Assembly (NCBI RefSeq): GCF_042652345.1
Contig: NZ_JBHSJJ010000008.1
Span: forward strand, 62,001-126,000
Length of the DNA: 64,000 nt
Direction of reading: 5' to 3'
DNA from: Negadavirga shengliensis
GTDB taxonomy: Bacteria > Bacteroidota > Bacteroidia > Cytophagales > Cyclobacteriaceae
Below, in pieces: positions 1 through 10,259 of this stretch. Each line of letters begins with the position of its first letter. Positions within the stretch are counted from its first letter, which is position 1. The notes below the pieces were generated by a model that was not told where the DNA came from, made no database searches, and saw nothing but the letters and a program-made list of their open reading frames with translations. The position numbers and the translations under genes are program-made.

Positions 1-955
1 GTTTCAATATCCTGTCATTGCCGCTTTGTACCGGGAGATGGATGTATTTACAGATATTGTCGTACTTTTTCATGGTATAAAGAACTTCGTCTGTAATGTC
101 CTTGGGATGAGATGTAGAAAACCTGATCCTTAAACCGGGGTCAATCTCTGCCACCATTTCCAAAAGATCCGCAAAATGGATGATCTTTTCCACGGAATCC
201 TCTTTTTTGTTGAGCCTTGCCTTGTTGTTTTCCTCGGGAGACCATTTATAGCTGTCTACATTTTGCCCCAGCAAGGTCACTTCTTTGAAACCCTTTCCGA
301 ACAGATCCCTGGCCTCCAGCACAATAGAGCGGGGATCCCTGCTTCTTTCCCTTCCCCTGGTGAAGGGCACCACACAAAAAGAACACATGTTGTCACAGCC
401 CCTCATGATGGATATAAAGGCACTTACGCCGTTGGAATTTAATCTGACGGGGGAAATATCAGCATAGGTTTCCTCTCTTGACAGGAACGTATTGACTCCT
501 TTTTGTCCCTCTTCCGCTTCGGACACCAACTTGGGGAGGTCACGGTAAGCATCAGGCCCGACCACCAGGTCAACCAGCTTTTCCTCTTCCAGGAGCTTGT
601 CCTTGAGTCTTTCGGCCATACAGCCCAATACCCCTATGGTCAGATCAGGATTTTGTGTTTTGATATGATTGAATTGGCTTAATCGCTTCCTTACCGTAAG
701 TTCAGCTTTGTCCCTGATGGAACAGGTGTTCAAAAATATCACATCTGCCTTGGTATAATCAGAGGTAGTACCATACCCCTGATCCTTCATGATAGAAGCC
801 ACGATTTCGCTGTCAGAAAAATTCATTTGGCAACCGTAACTTTCTATGTATAACTTTTTGGCACTTTCCGGATTTTCTTCCAGAGTGGTTTGGAAATCAC
901 AGGCATTTGCCTCTGCTCCATTAATGATATCTATGTCTTTGATGATGTTTTCCAT
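1..955 (-). CDS. miaB: tRNA-2-methylthio-N6-dimethylallyladenosine synthase MiaB (5' part, cut by window edge)
   Basis: Radical-SAM methylthiotransferase that turns i6A37 into ms2i6A37 in tRNAs reading UNN codons. About 318 codons are visible and the 3' end lies outside the window. The start ATG is the complement of 953-955. The N-terminal UPF0004 domain has its three cluster cysteines near residues 40 (YGCQMN), 75 (NTCSIRD) and 109 (LGCMAER). The radical-SAM motif RGCDNMCSFC follows near residues 180-189, then VPFTRGRERSR, which is typical of MiaB rather than MtaB or RimO. The TRAM domain would be in the missing part. It is divergent from katA and stands alone here. Confidence 0.93.
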   Translation of the reverse strand, partial: MENIIKDIDIINGAEANACDFQTTLEENPESAKKLYIESYGCQMNFSDSEIVASIMKDQGYGTTSDYTKADVIFLNTCSIRDKAELTVRKRLSQFNHIKTQNPDLTIGVLGCMAERLKDKLLEEEKLVDLVVGPDAYRDLPKLVSEAEEGQKGVNTFLSREETYADISPVRLNSNGVSAFISIMRGCDNMCSFCVVPFTRGRERSRDPRSIVLEARDLFGKGFKEVTLLGQNVDSYKWSPEENNKARLNKKEDSVEKIIHFADLLEMVAEIDPGLRIRFSTSHPKDITDEVLYTMKKYDNICKYIHLPVQSGNDRILK

Positions 956-1142
956 TTGCCGCTTTCTTTCAGACTGCGAATTTAATAAAATACCGACAAA
1001 ATGACAGGTTTAGATGATTAAAATCATGGCCTTCATTTAATTCTGTTTCCTTAATTTTATTATTTTAGTGTGAACTGACGTAGACATTCTGTGTTTATAT
1101 CTTATAACGTCCGAAAGGCGGGCGATCATGAAAAACCATAAA

Positions 1143-1178
1143 ATAGATTTTGTCTATTGTATTATAGAAACAATCAAT
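1143..1178 (+). promoter_or_regulatory. OxyR-like operator upstream of katA
   Basis: The sequence shows ATAG (1143-1146), 7 nt, CTAT (1154-1157), 6 nt, ATAG (1164-1167), 7 nt, CAAT (1175-1178). The OxyR consensus is four such tetranucleotides with 7-nt spacers, so three of four boxes are exact, the fourth has one mismatch and the middle spacer is one base short. It lies 59-94 nt upstream of a catalase gene, the classic OxyR target. A second dyad, ATTGT-N9-ACAAT, overlaps it and could instead be a different operator. Confidence 0.45.
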
Positions 1179-1236
1179 TTTTGCTATAGTTACAGGTTGA
1201 CTACCTTAGCTGAAACATTCGATAAAAAATAAGACC

Positions 1237-2748
1237 ATGGCTGAAGAAAAAAAACACAACAAGCTGACCACCGCATCCGGAAGGGTTTATGTTGAAAATG
1301 AGAACTCCAAAACAGTGGGCCCCAAAGGCCCCATTCTTCTGGAAGATTACATCTTGCACGAAAAAATGGCCCATTTCAACAGGGAGAGGATCCCGGAAAG
1401 GGTGGTGCATGCAAAAGGTTCCGGGGCTTATGGTACCTTCACGGTTACCAACGATATCACCCAATATACCAAAGCCAAACTGTTCAACAAAGTAGGAAAG
1501 AAAACCAGGATATTTGCCAGGTTCTCCACTGTGGGAGGGGAAAAGGGTTCCGCGGACACGGAAAGGGACCCGAGAGGTTTTGCGATTAAATTTTACACCG
1601 AAGACGGGAACTGGGATTTGGTCGGCAACAATACGCCGGTCTTTTTTGTAAAAGACCCCAAGAAGTTTGGCGACTTTATACATACTCAAAAAAGAGATCC
1701 TTATACCAACTGTAAATCGGCAACCATGATGTGGGACTTCTGGTCTCTTAATCCGGAATCATTGCATCAGGTGCTGATCTTGATGAGCGACAGGGGCACC
1801 CCTGACGGATACAGGCATATGGATGGATTTGGGTCACACACCTTTTCTATGATCAATGCCAAAAATGAGCGGGTATATGTGAAGTATCATTTTAAAACGG
1901 CTCAAGGCATCAAGAACTTCACTGACGAAGAGGCAGCACAAATGAAAGCCAAAGACATGGATTACGCCCAGAGGGATTTACTGGAGTCTATAGACCAGGG
2001 AAATTATCCCAAATGGAACCTCAAAATCCAGGTGATGACAGTGGAACAGTCCAAGAAGGTGGACTTTAACCCCTTTGACCTTACCAAAGTATGGCCCCAC
2101 GCTGAATTTCCTTTGATCGATGTGGGGGTGATGGAGCTTCATCAAAACCCCGATAACTATTTCCAGGATGTGGAACAGGCTGCCTTTGCTCCCGCCCACG
2201 TGGTGGATGGTTTGGGCTACAGCCCGGATAAAATGCTTCAGGGAAGATTGCTTTCCTACCCGGATGCCCACCGGTACCGGCTGGGAGCAAACTATGAGCA
2301 AATACCCGTCAACCGTTGTCCCTATGCAGTAAACAACTATCAAAGGGATGGGGCTATGAGGATAGACGGAAACGGTGGCAGGCAGCCCAACTACTGGCCC
2401 AACAGTTTTGATGATATTAAAGTAGATGAATCCTACAGAGAGCCATCAGAGCAATTGGAAGACACCATTGCCGATTGGTATGACAGGAACAGTAAAATCG
2501 GAGACAATGATCATTATTCCCAGCCAAGGGCGTTGTTCAGGGACGTGATGACGCAGGAGGAACAGGACAATACCATTAAAAACGTCATAAACGCTATGAG
2601 CGGTATCTCCGGTCCGAAAAGGGATGAGATCGTCAACAGACAATTGTGCCATTGGTTCCGCATGGACGAAGAATTTGGATCCAGGGTTGCCGGGGGATTA
2701 GGCGTGGACGTGAATTCGGTGATGGAATCGATGGGTTTTTCCCATTAA
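1237..2748 (+). CDS. katA: Catalase (small-subunit, haem type)
   Basis: Monofunctional haem catalase, 503 residues, decomposing hydrogen peroxide in the cytoplasm; the length fits clade-3 small-subunit catalases. The catalytic His lies in RVVHAKGSGAYGTF near residue 60. The distal Asn region is VGNNTPVFFVKDP near 130-142. The proximal haem-ligand Tyr is in SYPDAHRYRLG near residue 340. No signal peptide is present. The ATG at 1237 is preceded by an A-rich leader with no clear Shine-Dalgarno. It is a single-gene unit with an OxyR-like site upstream and an intrinsic terminator downstream, so peroxide induction is the expected regulation (inference). Confidence 0.96.
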   Translation: MAEEKKHNKLTTASGRVYVENENSKTVGPKGPILLEDYILHEKMAHFNRERIPERVVHAKGSGAYGTFTVTNDITQYTKAKLFNKVGKKTRIFARFSTVGGEKGSADTERDPRGFAIKFYTEDGNWDLVGNNTPVFFVKDPKKFGDFIHTQKRDPYTNCKSATMMWDFWSLNPESLHQVLILMSDRGTPDGYRHMDGFGSHTFSMINAKNERVYVKYHFKTAQGIKNFTDEEAAQMKAKDMDYAQRDLLESIDQGNYPKWNLKIQVMTVEQSKKVDFNPFDLTKVWPHAEFPLIDVGVMELHQNPDNYFQDVEQAAFAPAHVVDGLGYSPDKMLQGRLLSYPDAHRYRLGANYEQIPVNRCPYAVNNYQRDGAMRIDGNGGRQPNYWPNSFDDIKVDESYREPSEQLEDTIADWYDRNSKIGDNDHYSQPRALFRDVMTQEEQDNTIKNVINAMSGISGPKRDEIVNRQLCHWFRMDEEFGSRVAGGLGVDVNSVMESMGFSH

Positions 2749-2773
2749 TGCTGGTATTATTTTTGATTTAAGC

Positions 2774-2804
2774 AAAAGAGTGGACCATGAGCCCACTCTT
2801 TTTT
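2774..2804 (+). terminator. Intrinsic terminator of katA
   Basis: A 10-bp stem, AAAAGAGTGG (2774-2783) with CCACTCTTTT (2793-2802), has a 9-nt loop and runs into a T tract. It lies 25 nt past the katA stop. Confidence 0.8.
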
Positions 2805-2875
2805 CGTTATCTCTTTGTTTTATAAAAACGATTGGGTAACTCCCTACAAAATTTGTTCTATTAAACGATCTTCCT

Positions 2876-5800
2876 TTGGCTTCGGCAAAAAAGATATTTA
2901 AAAAATTTTTAAAGGTATTGGGTTGGATACTGCTGTCTTTGCTTTTGCTGATAGTCTCCTTGATACTTTTAGTAAGGAGCCCTTGGGGGCAGGAATTGAT
3001 TGTCCGGAAAGCGACCTCTTACGTAGCGGACAAAACGGGTACCCGGGTGGAGATCGACAGGCTGTTCATTACCTTTAGAGGTGACCTGTTCTTACAGGGA
3101 CTGTATCTGGAGGATGAAACGGGCGATACCCTGGTGTATTCGGACAGATTGGAGACAGGTGTGAAAATACTGCCCCTTATTAAAGAAGGCGCCATACACA
3201 TAAGCAGATTAGAATGGGAAGGATTGACCGCCAACGTGGAGAGAGATGAGGAGGGGGGATTCAATTTTGACTTTTTATTGAAAGCTTTTGCTTCTCCGGA
3301 TTCCCCGCAGCCTACTCAGGAGGAAAAGATAGGGGAAGACGAAACTTCCACCATGGACATGTCTATTGGACCGGTCCGTCTTTCCAGGTTCAATCTACGG
3401 TATACGGATGCTTACATGGGATTGGACGCGGCGTTTCTCCTGGGAGTTTTGGAGTTGGATATGGGAACGTTGGATCTGGATAAGATGAATTACCATGTGG
3501 AGCATTTTTATTTTGCTGACTCAGAAATAAGGTACAAGCAGTCCAAACCCTTTCCTCCCTCAGAAGAAGAAAGCGCGGATGGGCCGCTGCCATTAGTAGT
3601 CATAGATGATTTTTTATTGGAGAATATACAGGTTTCTTATGAGGCAGAGCCCGATAACCTTTTGGCATCTTTGTCTCTTGGACAGTTTTTTGTCAAAGTA
3701 CCTGAGGCCGATTTGGAAAGTCAGCGGGTGTTGGTCGAGGGACTGGGGTTGAAGGACTCCGAAATAACATACCAGGCCTTATCCGAAAGCCCGGGTCAAA
3801 CCAGTGCTCCGGAGGGTTCATCCTCTCCTTTTTCCTGGCCCGATTGGGTGGTGGAACTGGGACAGCTGGATATTGAAAATGTCGGTTTAGTAATGAAAAC
3901 GGAGATGGCTGAACCAAGATCGGGATATTTCAACCCCTCAGCGATGGCGTTTCAGGAACTGAATTTGAGGTCCAATAACATCTACCTTAAAGGTGAAAAA
4001 GCAGGAATGGCATTGGAGGAATTTTCGTTCAGAGAGGCTTCAGGTTTTCGCCTGGACCACTTTTCTTACGCTGTCACGGCTGATGACTCCCGTATCAGCC
4101 TCAAAAATCTGGATTTGAACACTGGCTACAGCAGTATCCAGGGACAGTTGGAGCTGGATTACCAAAGTCTTTCTGATTTTATCCAAAGTCCAGAGAAAAC
4201 CTCGTTTGAGGTGGAATTGACAAAAATCAGTTTGGACCTGAGAGATGGTTTTTTCTTTGCTCCTGAGTTAGAACAGGACCCTTATGTTGCTGCTGCTGCC
4301 AAAAGCCCGGTGACGGCTCAAATTAAAACCGGAGGGACGCTGGACAGTCTCCGGCTAGAAGGACTTGAAATGAACTGGGGGGAAGATACCTTTCTGGAGG
4401 TCGAAGGGAATATCCAACATGCAATGGATATGGATCAATTGGCTTGGGATATTTTCAGGTTGAGATTTTCGTCCGTTAAAACGGATTTCCAGGACTTTGT
4501 TTCGGAGGAAGAACTCGGAATAGCCTTGCCGGAGGATCTGTTTTTGGAAGGGATTACCTCCGGCCACCCTGATGATTTTCAGGCAAAGGTTTCCCTGCTT
4601 TCATTTGGTGCGGAAATTAATCTGAATGGTGGTTTTCGACGCGCAGACAAGTTGGCTTTTGAGGCAGCGCTGGAGGTCAATCAACTTCCTTTGGGAGAGA
4701 TTCTCCAAAACCCGGACCTGGGGATGCTCACTTTTGCTTTGGAAGCGGATGGTGAAGGGAATGATATCGATGATCTTAACGCCCGTTTGGTTTCCTCATT
4801 TGAGCAGCTTGAGCTGTACGGATATGATTACAACGGGCTGGAACTTTCGGGAAGCCTTACAGAAGGAAAAGGGGAGGTTGATTTGGCTTTTCAGAATGAT
4901 AACCTTGATATGACGTTGCATTCTACGATGGCTCTGGATTCCGCGAATTCCCAAATCCATGCAGAGCTGGATTTGAAAGGAGCAGATTTTTTTGCTTTGA
5001 ACCTGAGTCCCAATGATCTGAGAGCCAGTTTTAAATTGCTGGTAGACTGGGAAGGCAATCCCGAAGCTTTTGATTTGGGCAGCAAATTGGAAGAGGGAAT
5101 TGTCGTCTTTGAAGAAAGGCCTTATCCTATCGGCGATTTTTTACTGAATTTGAAAGTAGACCCTGATTCCACGCGGATGAAACTTAATAGTGCTATTCTG
5201 GATGGGGAATTGGCAGCCAATGCTTCCCCTGAAAATATGATTGCAGGTTTTTCCAGGCATTTTAACCGCTATTTTAGTGACACGGTAGCCATGGCGGAGG
5301 ATGAACCGGTGGAACTTAATTTTCACATGACCATTGAGCCTTCACCTCTTCTACACGAGGTACTCTTACCGGGCTTGGAGAGGTTAGACCCGGGGAGTAT
5401 GGAAATCAACTTCAGGGAAGCGGAAAAAGAGCTTACTGGAAGGATTGATTTTCCCTTTATATCCTACAATGAAATTGATATCGATAGTCTGCACGTCAGG
5501 GTGAGGAGTGATGAGGAGGAGATGGCGTTTGCGTTGGTATTGGTAGGACTGGAGTCAGGGCCGTTGTCTGTAGGCAGGACCTATTTAAGAGGTGAAGTGG
5601 AAGAGGATGTTTTTTACATGGATTTCAATTCAAAGGATGGTGAAGAAAACCTGATGAACGTGTCATTTGACCTGAGGTTTGAAGAAGATACCGTGAACCT
5701 CCATGTCAACCCTGACAACCTGATTCTTAACAAGAGAGATTGGGAAATACCCCAGAATAATCTGGTCACGTATGCCCCCCAATATTTGCACTTCACGGAT

Positions 5801-7948
5801 TTTGTCCTGAGCCGGAGCAACCAGCAGCTTACCTTTAGCAATGAAGCAGAGGGCATTGAGGAAGAACATGTGGCTGTACTGTTCAGGGATTTTAGGTTAG
5901 GGACGCTCACAAGCATCTTGAATCCGGAAGAACTGATAGCTACAGGGTTTGTAAACGGTAAGTTGGTAGCGGAGAACCCTTTCGGAGCTACGGGTATCAT
6001 AGCCGATTTGACAGTGGATGAGATGACCTTGTTGGATACGCAGCTGGGAAATCTGGCACTTAATGCACAATCTACCGGTGACAGGTCATATGACTTCGGA
6101 ATGTATTTAAAAGATGGAGGAATAGATCTGGATCTTGAAGGCGATTTCTTGGCGGACGAAGGGGGGGCCAGGCTGAATTTGTCACTGGACCTCAATGAAC
6201 TTCAGATGAAAGTGGTCGAAGGGTTATCTCTAGGGGCCATCAGCAATGCCGAGGGAGCTATCTCGGGGAATTTTGATGTACAGGGAACCACTTCAGCCCC
6301 GCACTATGAAGGGGAATTTAAATTCGATGATGCGGTATTTACGGTTTCGGCCATCAATTCGAGGTACAGGTTGTCCGGTCAGCAACTGAAATTAGACAAT
6401 GAGGGTGTTTATTTTAATGATTTTACCATCAATGATCAAGATGACAATCAGTTTCGTCTGGATGGAGCTGTACTCACGGACGATTTGGCCAATCCGGCTT
6501 TTGACCTTACCCTGACTGCCCAGAACTTCAGGGTGTTGAATTCTACCCGGGAAGACAACGACTTGTTTTATGGCAATGCGACAATAGATGCAGACATACA
6601 GATCGGCGGAGACATGACCCTCCCCGTGGTTAAGGGCAGGTTGAGTGTAAAAAGCGGTACAGACCTGACTTTTATCATTCCTGAGAGCCAGCTTGATTTG
6701 GTGGAACGTGACGGGGTCGTGCTTTTTGTGAACAGGGAAGACCCGGACGACATCTTGACCCGAAGGGAGCTGGAAATGACCACTTCGGGCTTTACTGGCC
6801 TTCAGGTCGCCGCCATGCTCAATGTGGACCCCAATGCGGTTTTTAATGTGGTGGTGGACGAACGTTCGGGAGATAACCTACAGGTCGCCGGCGAGGCCGA
6901 TCTCAATTTGAATATGGACCCTAATGGACGCATTACCCTGTCGGGCAGTTATGAGCTGAGAAAAGGCCATTATGAGATGAGTCTCTACCAGTTGGTAAGC
7001 CGAAGGTTTGACATACAGGAAGGCAGCACCATTACTTGGGGAGGTGATCCGATGGATGCCAACCTCAACCTTACAGCAATATACCGGGTAAAGACCTCCG
7101 CCTCTGAACTGATGGCGGCCTCTGCCGCCGGTTTAAGCAGGGAAGGCATGACCCAATACCGGCAGGAACTGCCATTTTTGGTTTATTTGAACATCAGGGG
7201 AGAACTTATAAGGCCTGAAATTTCTTTCCAGCTGGACATGCCGGAAGAACAGCGGGGAGCATTGGGAGGCAACGTCTACAGCCAGGTACAGCAACTGAAC
7301 AATCAGGAGGGGGAGTTGAACAGACAGGTATTTTCCCTTTTGGTGCTCAACCGGTTTTTTCCTGATAGTGGAAGTGATGGCGGAGGCGGAGGGACCGCCG
7401 CTTTGGCGAGATCGAGCGTCAGTCAGCTGCTATCGGGGCAGCTGAACGCGCTTTCTGACAATTTATTAGGAGAAAGCGGTGTGGAACTTGACTTTGATCT
7501 GGACAGCTACCGGGATTACCAGGGAGCGGCACCGCAAGACAGGACGCAACTCAATCTCAGTGCCCGAAAACGCTTTTTTGATGACAGATTAGTCGTCCAG
7601 GTGGGTAGCCAAATTGATATCGAAGGCAGCTCGCAAGCTCAGGGCATGGACAGGGGAAATGCGTTGTTGGGCAATGTCAGCATAGAATACCTTCTCACTG
7701 AAAATGGCAGATACAGACTAAGAGGGTTCCGGCGAAACCAGTTTGAAAGCTTTATTGATGGACAGTTGGTGGTAACCGGTATGTCAGTGATATTCAACAG
7801 GGAATTCAACCAGTTTTATGAGCTATGGAGGGGGATTGAGACACGGCGTAACGGCGGCTTTCTGCCCCCAGACCTGAACCAAAAGCCAGAGGACGGGAAA
7901 AAGCAAAATGAAAAGACCAAAAAAGAAGAGGATGATAATGAAGATTAA
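2876..7948 (+). CDS. tamB: TamB-like translocation/assembly protein (AsmA-family, DUF490)
   Basis: Very long (1690 residues) envelope protein with a single N-terminal membrane anchor (about residues 14-34) and a long periplasmic body of beta-rich repeats. The TamB C-terminal domain covers roughly residues 1250-1640. TamB/AsmA-like proteins bridge inner and outer membranes and are tied to lipid transport and outer-membrane protein insertion. The start is a TTG at 2876; an in-frame TAA at 2837 lies upstream and no ATG is available between them. The acidic, Lys-rich tail overlaps the next gene. Adjacency to an Omp85 protein supports the call. Confidence 0.9.
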   Translation: MASAKKIFKKFLKVLGWILLSLLLLIVSLILLVRSPWGQELIVRKATSYVADKTGTRVEIDRLFITFRGDLFLQGLYLEDETGDTLVYSDRLETGVKILPLIKEGAIHISRLEWEGLTANVERDEEGGFNFDFLLKAFASPDSPQPTQEEKIGEDETSTMDMSIGPVRLSRFNLRYTDAYMGLDAAFLLGVLELDMGTLDLDKMNYHVEHFYFADSEIRYKQSKPFPPSEEESADGPLPLVVIDDFLLENIQVSYEAEPDNLLASLSLGQFFVKVPEADLESQRVLVEGLGLKDSEITYQALSESPGQTSAPEGSSSPFSWPDWVVELGQLDIENVGLVMKTEMAEPRSGYFNPSAMAFQELNLRSNNIYLKGEKAGMALEEFSFREASGFRLDHFSYAVTADDSRISLKNLDLNTGYSSIQGQLELDYQSLSDFIQSPEKTSFEVELTKISLDLRDGFFFAPELEQDPYVAAAAKSPVTAQIKTGGTLDSLRLEGLEMNWGEDTFLEVEGNIQHAMDMDQLAWDIFRLRFSSVKTDFQDFVSEEELGIALPEDLFLEGITSGHPDDFQAKVSLLSFGAEINLNGGFRRADKLAFEAALEVNQLPLGEILQNPDLGMLTFALEADGEGNDIDDLNARLVSSFEQLELYGYDYNGLELSGSLTEGKGEVDLAFQNDNLDMTLHSTMALDSANSQIHAELDLKGADFFALNLSPNDLRASFKLLVDWEGNPEAFDLGSKLEEGIVVFEERPYPIGDFLLNLKVDPDSTRMKLNSAILDGELAANASPENMIAGFSRHFNRYFSDTVAMAEDEPVELNFHMTIEPSPLLHEVLLPGLERLDPGSMEINFREAEKELTGRIDFPFISYNEIDIDSLHVRVRSDEEEMAFALVLVGLESGPLSVGRTYLRGEVEEDVFYMDFNSKDGEENLMNVSFDLRFEEDTVNLHVNPDNLILNKRDWEIPQNNLVTYAPQYLHFTDFVLSRSNQQLTFSNEAEGIEEEHVAVLFRDFRLGTLTSILNPEELIATGFVNGKLVAENPFGATGIIADLTVDEMTLLDTQLGNLALNAQSTGDRSYDFGMYLKDGGIDLDLEGDFLADEGGARLNLSLDLNELQMKVVEGLSLGAISNAEGAISGNFDVQGTTSAPHYEGEFKFDDAVFTVSAINSRYRLSGQQLKLDNEGVYFNDFTINDQDDNQFRLDGAVLTDDLANPAFDLTLTAQNFRVLNSTREDNDLFYGNATIDADIQIGGDMTLPVVKGRLSVKSGTDLTFIIPESQLDLVERDGVVLFVNREDPDDILTRRELEMTTSGFTGLQVAAMLNVDPNAVFNVVVDERSGDNLQVAGEADLNLNMDPNGRITLSGSYELRKGHYEMSLYQLVSRRFDIQEGSTITWGGDPMDANLNLTAIYRVKTSASELMAASAAGLSREGMTQYRQELPFLVYLNIRGELIRPEISFQLDMPEEQRGALGGNVYSQVQQLNNQEGELNRQVFSLLVLNRFFPDSGSDGGGGGTAALARSSVSQLLSGQLNALSDNLLGESGVELDFDLDSYRDYQGAAPQDRTQLNLSARKRFFDDRLVVQVGSQIDIEGSSQAQGMDRGNALLGNVSIEYLLTENGRYRLRGFRRNQFESFIDGQLVVTGMSVIFNREFNQFYELWRGIETRRNGGFLPPDLNQKPEDGKKQNEKTKKEEDDNED

Positions 7949-10259
7949 GTCATTTTCCATAAAGCCTTGTTTTTGTATATTGGCCATTGGTCTGGCTTCC
8001 GGGCTCTTGTCATTGACGGGCTGCGGCGTTAAAAAATTCATCCCCGAGGAGGAATATTTATACACGGGTGCAGACGTAAAACTGGAGAAAGAAGGCACAT
8101 TTAAAGGGACGCGCGAGGTGGAAACCCAAATGGAAAATCTTCTAAGACCCCGGCCCAACAGTAAAATACTGGGAATGCGCATAGGATTATGGGCCCATTA
8201 CAAAGGCAGCCGGGAGAATCCGGGTTTCATCAACCGCTTCCTGAAAAATAAAATCGGTGAAGAGCCGGTGTACCTCAGTGATGTAAACCCCACAAGAACA
8301 GAGGAATTGCTGCTCAACAGATTGGAGAACATGGGCTTTTTCTATTCAGAAGTAGGTTCGGAGGTTCAGAGAAAAGAAAAATTCGCTTCGGTACACTATG
8401 AAGTGCTTCTAAAGACGCCTTATACCTTAAAATCCTACCAATACGAAAGGGATAGCATTCAGATAGACCAAAACATCAGGGAGTTGCTGGAAGATACCAA
8501 GCTAAAAGAGGGGGACCGTTTTGATCTCAACAAAATGAAAGAGGAGCGGGAACGTATTGACGTTGAACTTAAAAAAAGAGGTTTCTACAATTTCAACGGG
8601 GATTTTTTGATATTTGAAGCAGATACCAACCAATATGACGAAAAACAATTTGATCTGTTTTTGCGCTTAAAGCAAAATGCGCCGGAAAAGGCCATCATTC
8701 CCTATGATCTCCAAAACATCAGGGTTTATCCGAACTATTCCCTTGACGATTACGGGGAAGGAACGGATACCGTGGAGATAAGGGGGATACAGTTTATTCA
8801 GGAAGAGAAGGCTTTCAGGCCGGAGTTATTGGAACAATACATTTTATTGGAAGAGGGGCAGAGGTTTAATTCGGATCTTTCCAGGTTGACCAGCAACAGG
8901 CTTTCAGGAATTGGGAACTACAGGTTTGTAAACCTGCGGTATCAGGAAAGGGATACCCTGTCTTCAGATGGCCAAGGCCTTTTGGATGCCAATATTTACC
9001 TTTCCCCGTTAGACAAAAGATCGGTACGGGTGGAGCTTCAGGGTGTTTCCAAATCCAACAACTTTGCAGGCCCGGCCCTGCTGCTGAATTATAGGAACAG
9101 GAACCTTTTTTATGGCGGCGAGACGTTGAATCTCACGGCAAAATTTGCCTATGAATCCCAAATTGCAAGCGGGGAAAGAGAAGGGCTCAACTCCTTCGAA
9201 CTTGGGTTGAAAGGCGATTTGATATTTCCACGGGTGGTATTTCCCATTGAAATCCGGGAACGCTTCGCCTATTCCGTGCCAAAGACCAAAATCAGTCTGG
9301 GTACGGAATTCCAAGACAGGAGAGGGTTTTATCGGTTGAATACTTTGTCTTCTTCCTATGGATATTTCTGGAATGCCAACCGCTTTGTATACCATGAAAT
9401 CAATCCCATTAGCCTTAATTTTGTGAACCTGTCCCGGACATCACCTGAATTTGACGTTATTTTGGACAACAACCCCTTTTTGAGGCAAAGCTTTGAACAT
9501 CAGTTCATTGCAGGGGTCACCTATAGTTTTGCTTTCAACATGCTAATGGATCAATTCCGTACCCACAGCGTCTATGTTGGGGCCAATTTGGATTTTGCAG
9601 GTTTCGGCCTGAATTTTCTCAACGAATTGGTGGATTCCCGAAATGTCAATACATTTTTAGGTTTAGAATATGCACAATATAATAAGGCAGATATTGATTT
9701 CAGGTATTATTGGCGGTTTTCAGAAAAAAATGTGCTCGCCACCCGGTTGTTTGGCGGAGTGGGAATCCCTTATGGAAATTCCGTATCCCTTCCCTTCGTG
9801 AAGCAATTTTTTTCGGGGGGACCAAACAGTGTAAGGGCTTTTAGGATCCGCTCATTGGGGCCCGGGTCGTTTCGTCCGGAACGTCTTGATATAGGAAGCT
9901 TTTTCGACCAGGCAGGGGATATCAGATTGGAAGGAAACATAGAATACCGGTTTCCCCTTGTTTCGCTGTTGAGAGGTGCCGTTTTCCTGGATGCGGGAAA
10001 TGTATGGTTGGTAAATGATAATGAGGCGTTGCCTGGGGGGAAATTCAGCAGAAACTGGTTCAATGAACTGGGTGTGGGCACGGGATTTGGACTAAGGGTG
10101 GACGTGGAATTTTTTGTGATAAGGTTTGATATGGCTACCCCCCTACGTAGACCCTATATGCCGGAAGGGCAAAGGTGGGAAAGAGATTTTGATATTGGAG
10201 ATGGCCAATGGCGCCGTCAAAACCTTATTTTCAATTTTGCCATAGGTTATCCGTTTTAA
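7938..10259 (+). CDS. tamL: Omp85-family outer-membrane lipoprotein, TamL/TamA-like (BamA superfamily)
   Basis: Partner of TamB in the outer membrane. An N-terminal lipobox, LSLTGC near residue 20 of this start, marks it as a lipoprotein, which in Bacteroidota characterises TamL rather than Proteobacterial TamA. POTRA-like segments fill roughly the first 350 residues. A 16-strand surface-antigen barrel follows and ends in an aromatic Phe (FAIGYPF), as barrel proteins do. ATGs exist at 7908, 7932 and 7938; GAGG six bases before 7938 and the K-rich N-region favour 7938. It overlaps the tamB stop by 11 nt, implying coupled translation. Confidence 0.88.
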   Translation: MKIKSFSIKPCFCILAIGLASGLLSLTGCGVKKFIPEEEYLYTGADVKLEKEGTFKGTREVETQMENLLRPRPNSKILGMRIGLWAHYKGSRENPGFINRFLKNKIGEEPVYLSDVNPTRTEELLLNRLENMGFFYSEVGSEVQRKEKFASVHYEVLLKTPYTLKSYQYERDSIQIDQNIRELLEDTKLKEGDRFDLNKMKEERERIDVELKKRGFYNFNGDFLIFEADTNQYDEKQFDLFLRLKQNAPEKAIIPYDLQNIRVYPNYSLDDYGEGTDTVEIRGIQFIQEEKAFRPELLEQYILLEEGQRFNSDLSRLTSNRLSGIGNYRFVNLRYQERDTLSSDGQGLLDANIYLSPLDKRSVRVELQGVSKSNNFAGPALLLNYRNRNLFYGGETLNLTAKFAYESQIASGEREGLNSFELGLKGDLIFPRVVFPIEIRERFAYSVPKTKISLGTEFQDRRGFYRLNTLSSSYGYFWNANRFVYHEINPISLNFVNLSRTSPEFDVILDNNPFLRQSFEHQFIAGVTYSFAFNMLMDQFRTHSVYVGANLDFAGFGLNFLNELVDSRNVNTFLGLEYAQYNKADIDFRYYWRFSEKNVLATRLFGGVGIPYGNSVSLPFVKQFFSGGPNSVRAFRIRSLGPGSFRPERLDIGSFFDQAGDIRLEGNIEYRFPLVSLLRGAVFLDAGNVWLVNDNEALPGGKFSRNWFNELGVGTGFGLRVDVEFFVIRFDMATPLRRPYMPEGQRWERDFDIGDGQWRRQNLIFNFAIGYPF

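Noticed and set aside
1201..1689. 162-codon minus-strand open frame opposite katA
   Set aside because: It lies within the catalase gene, with no domain pattern; a shadow of katA codons.
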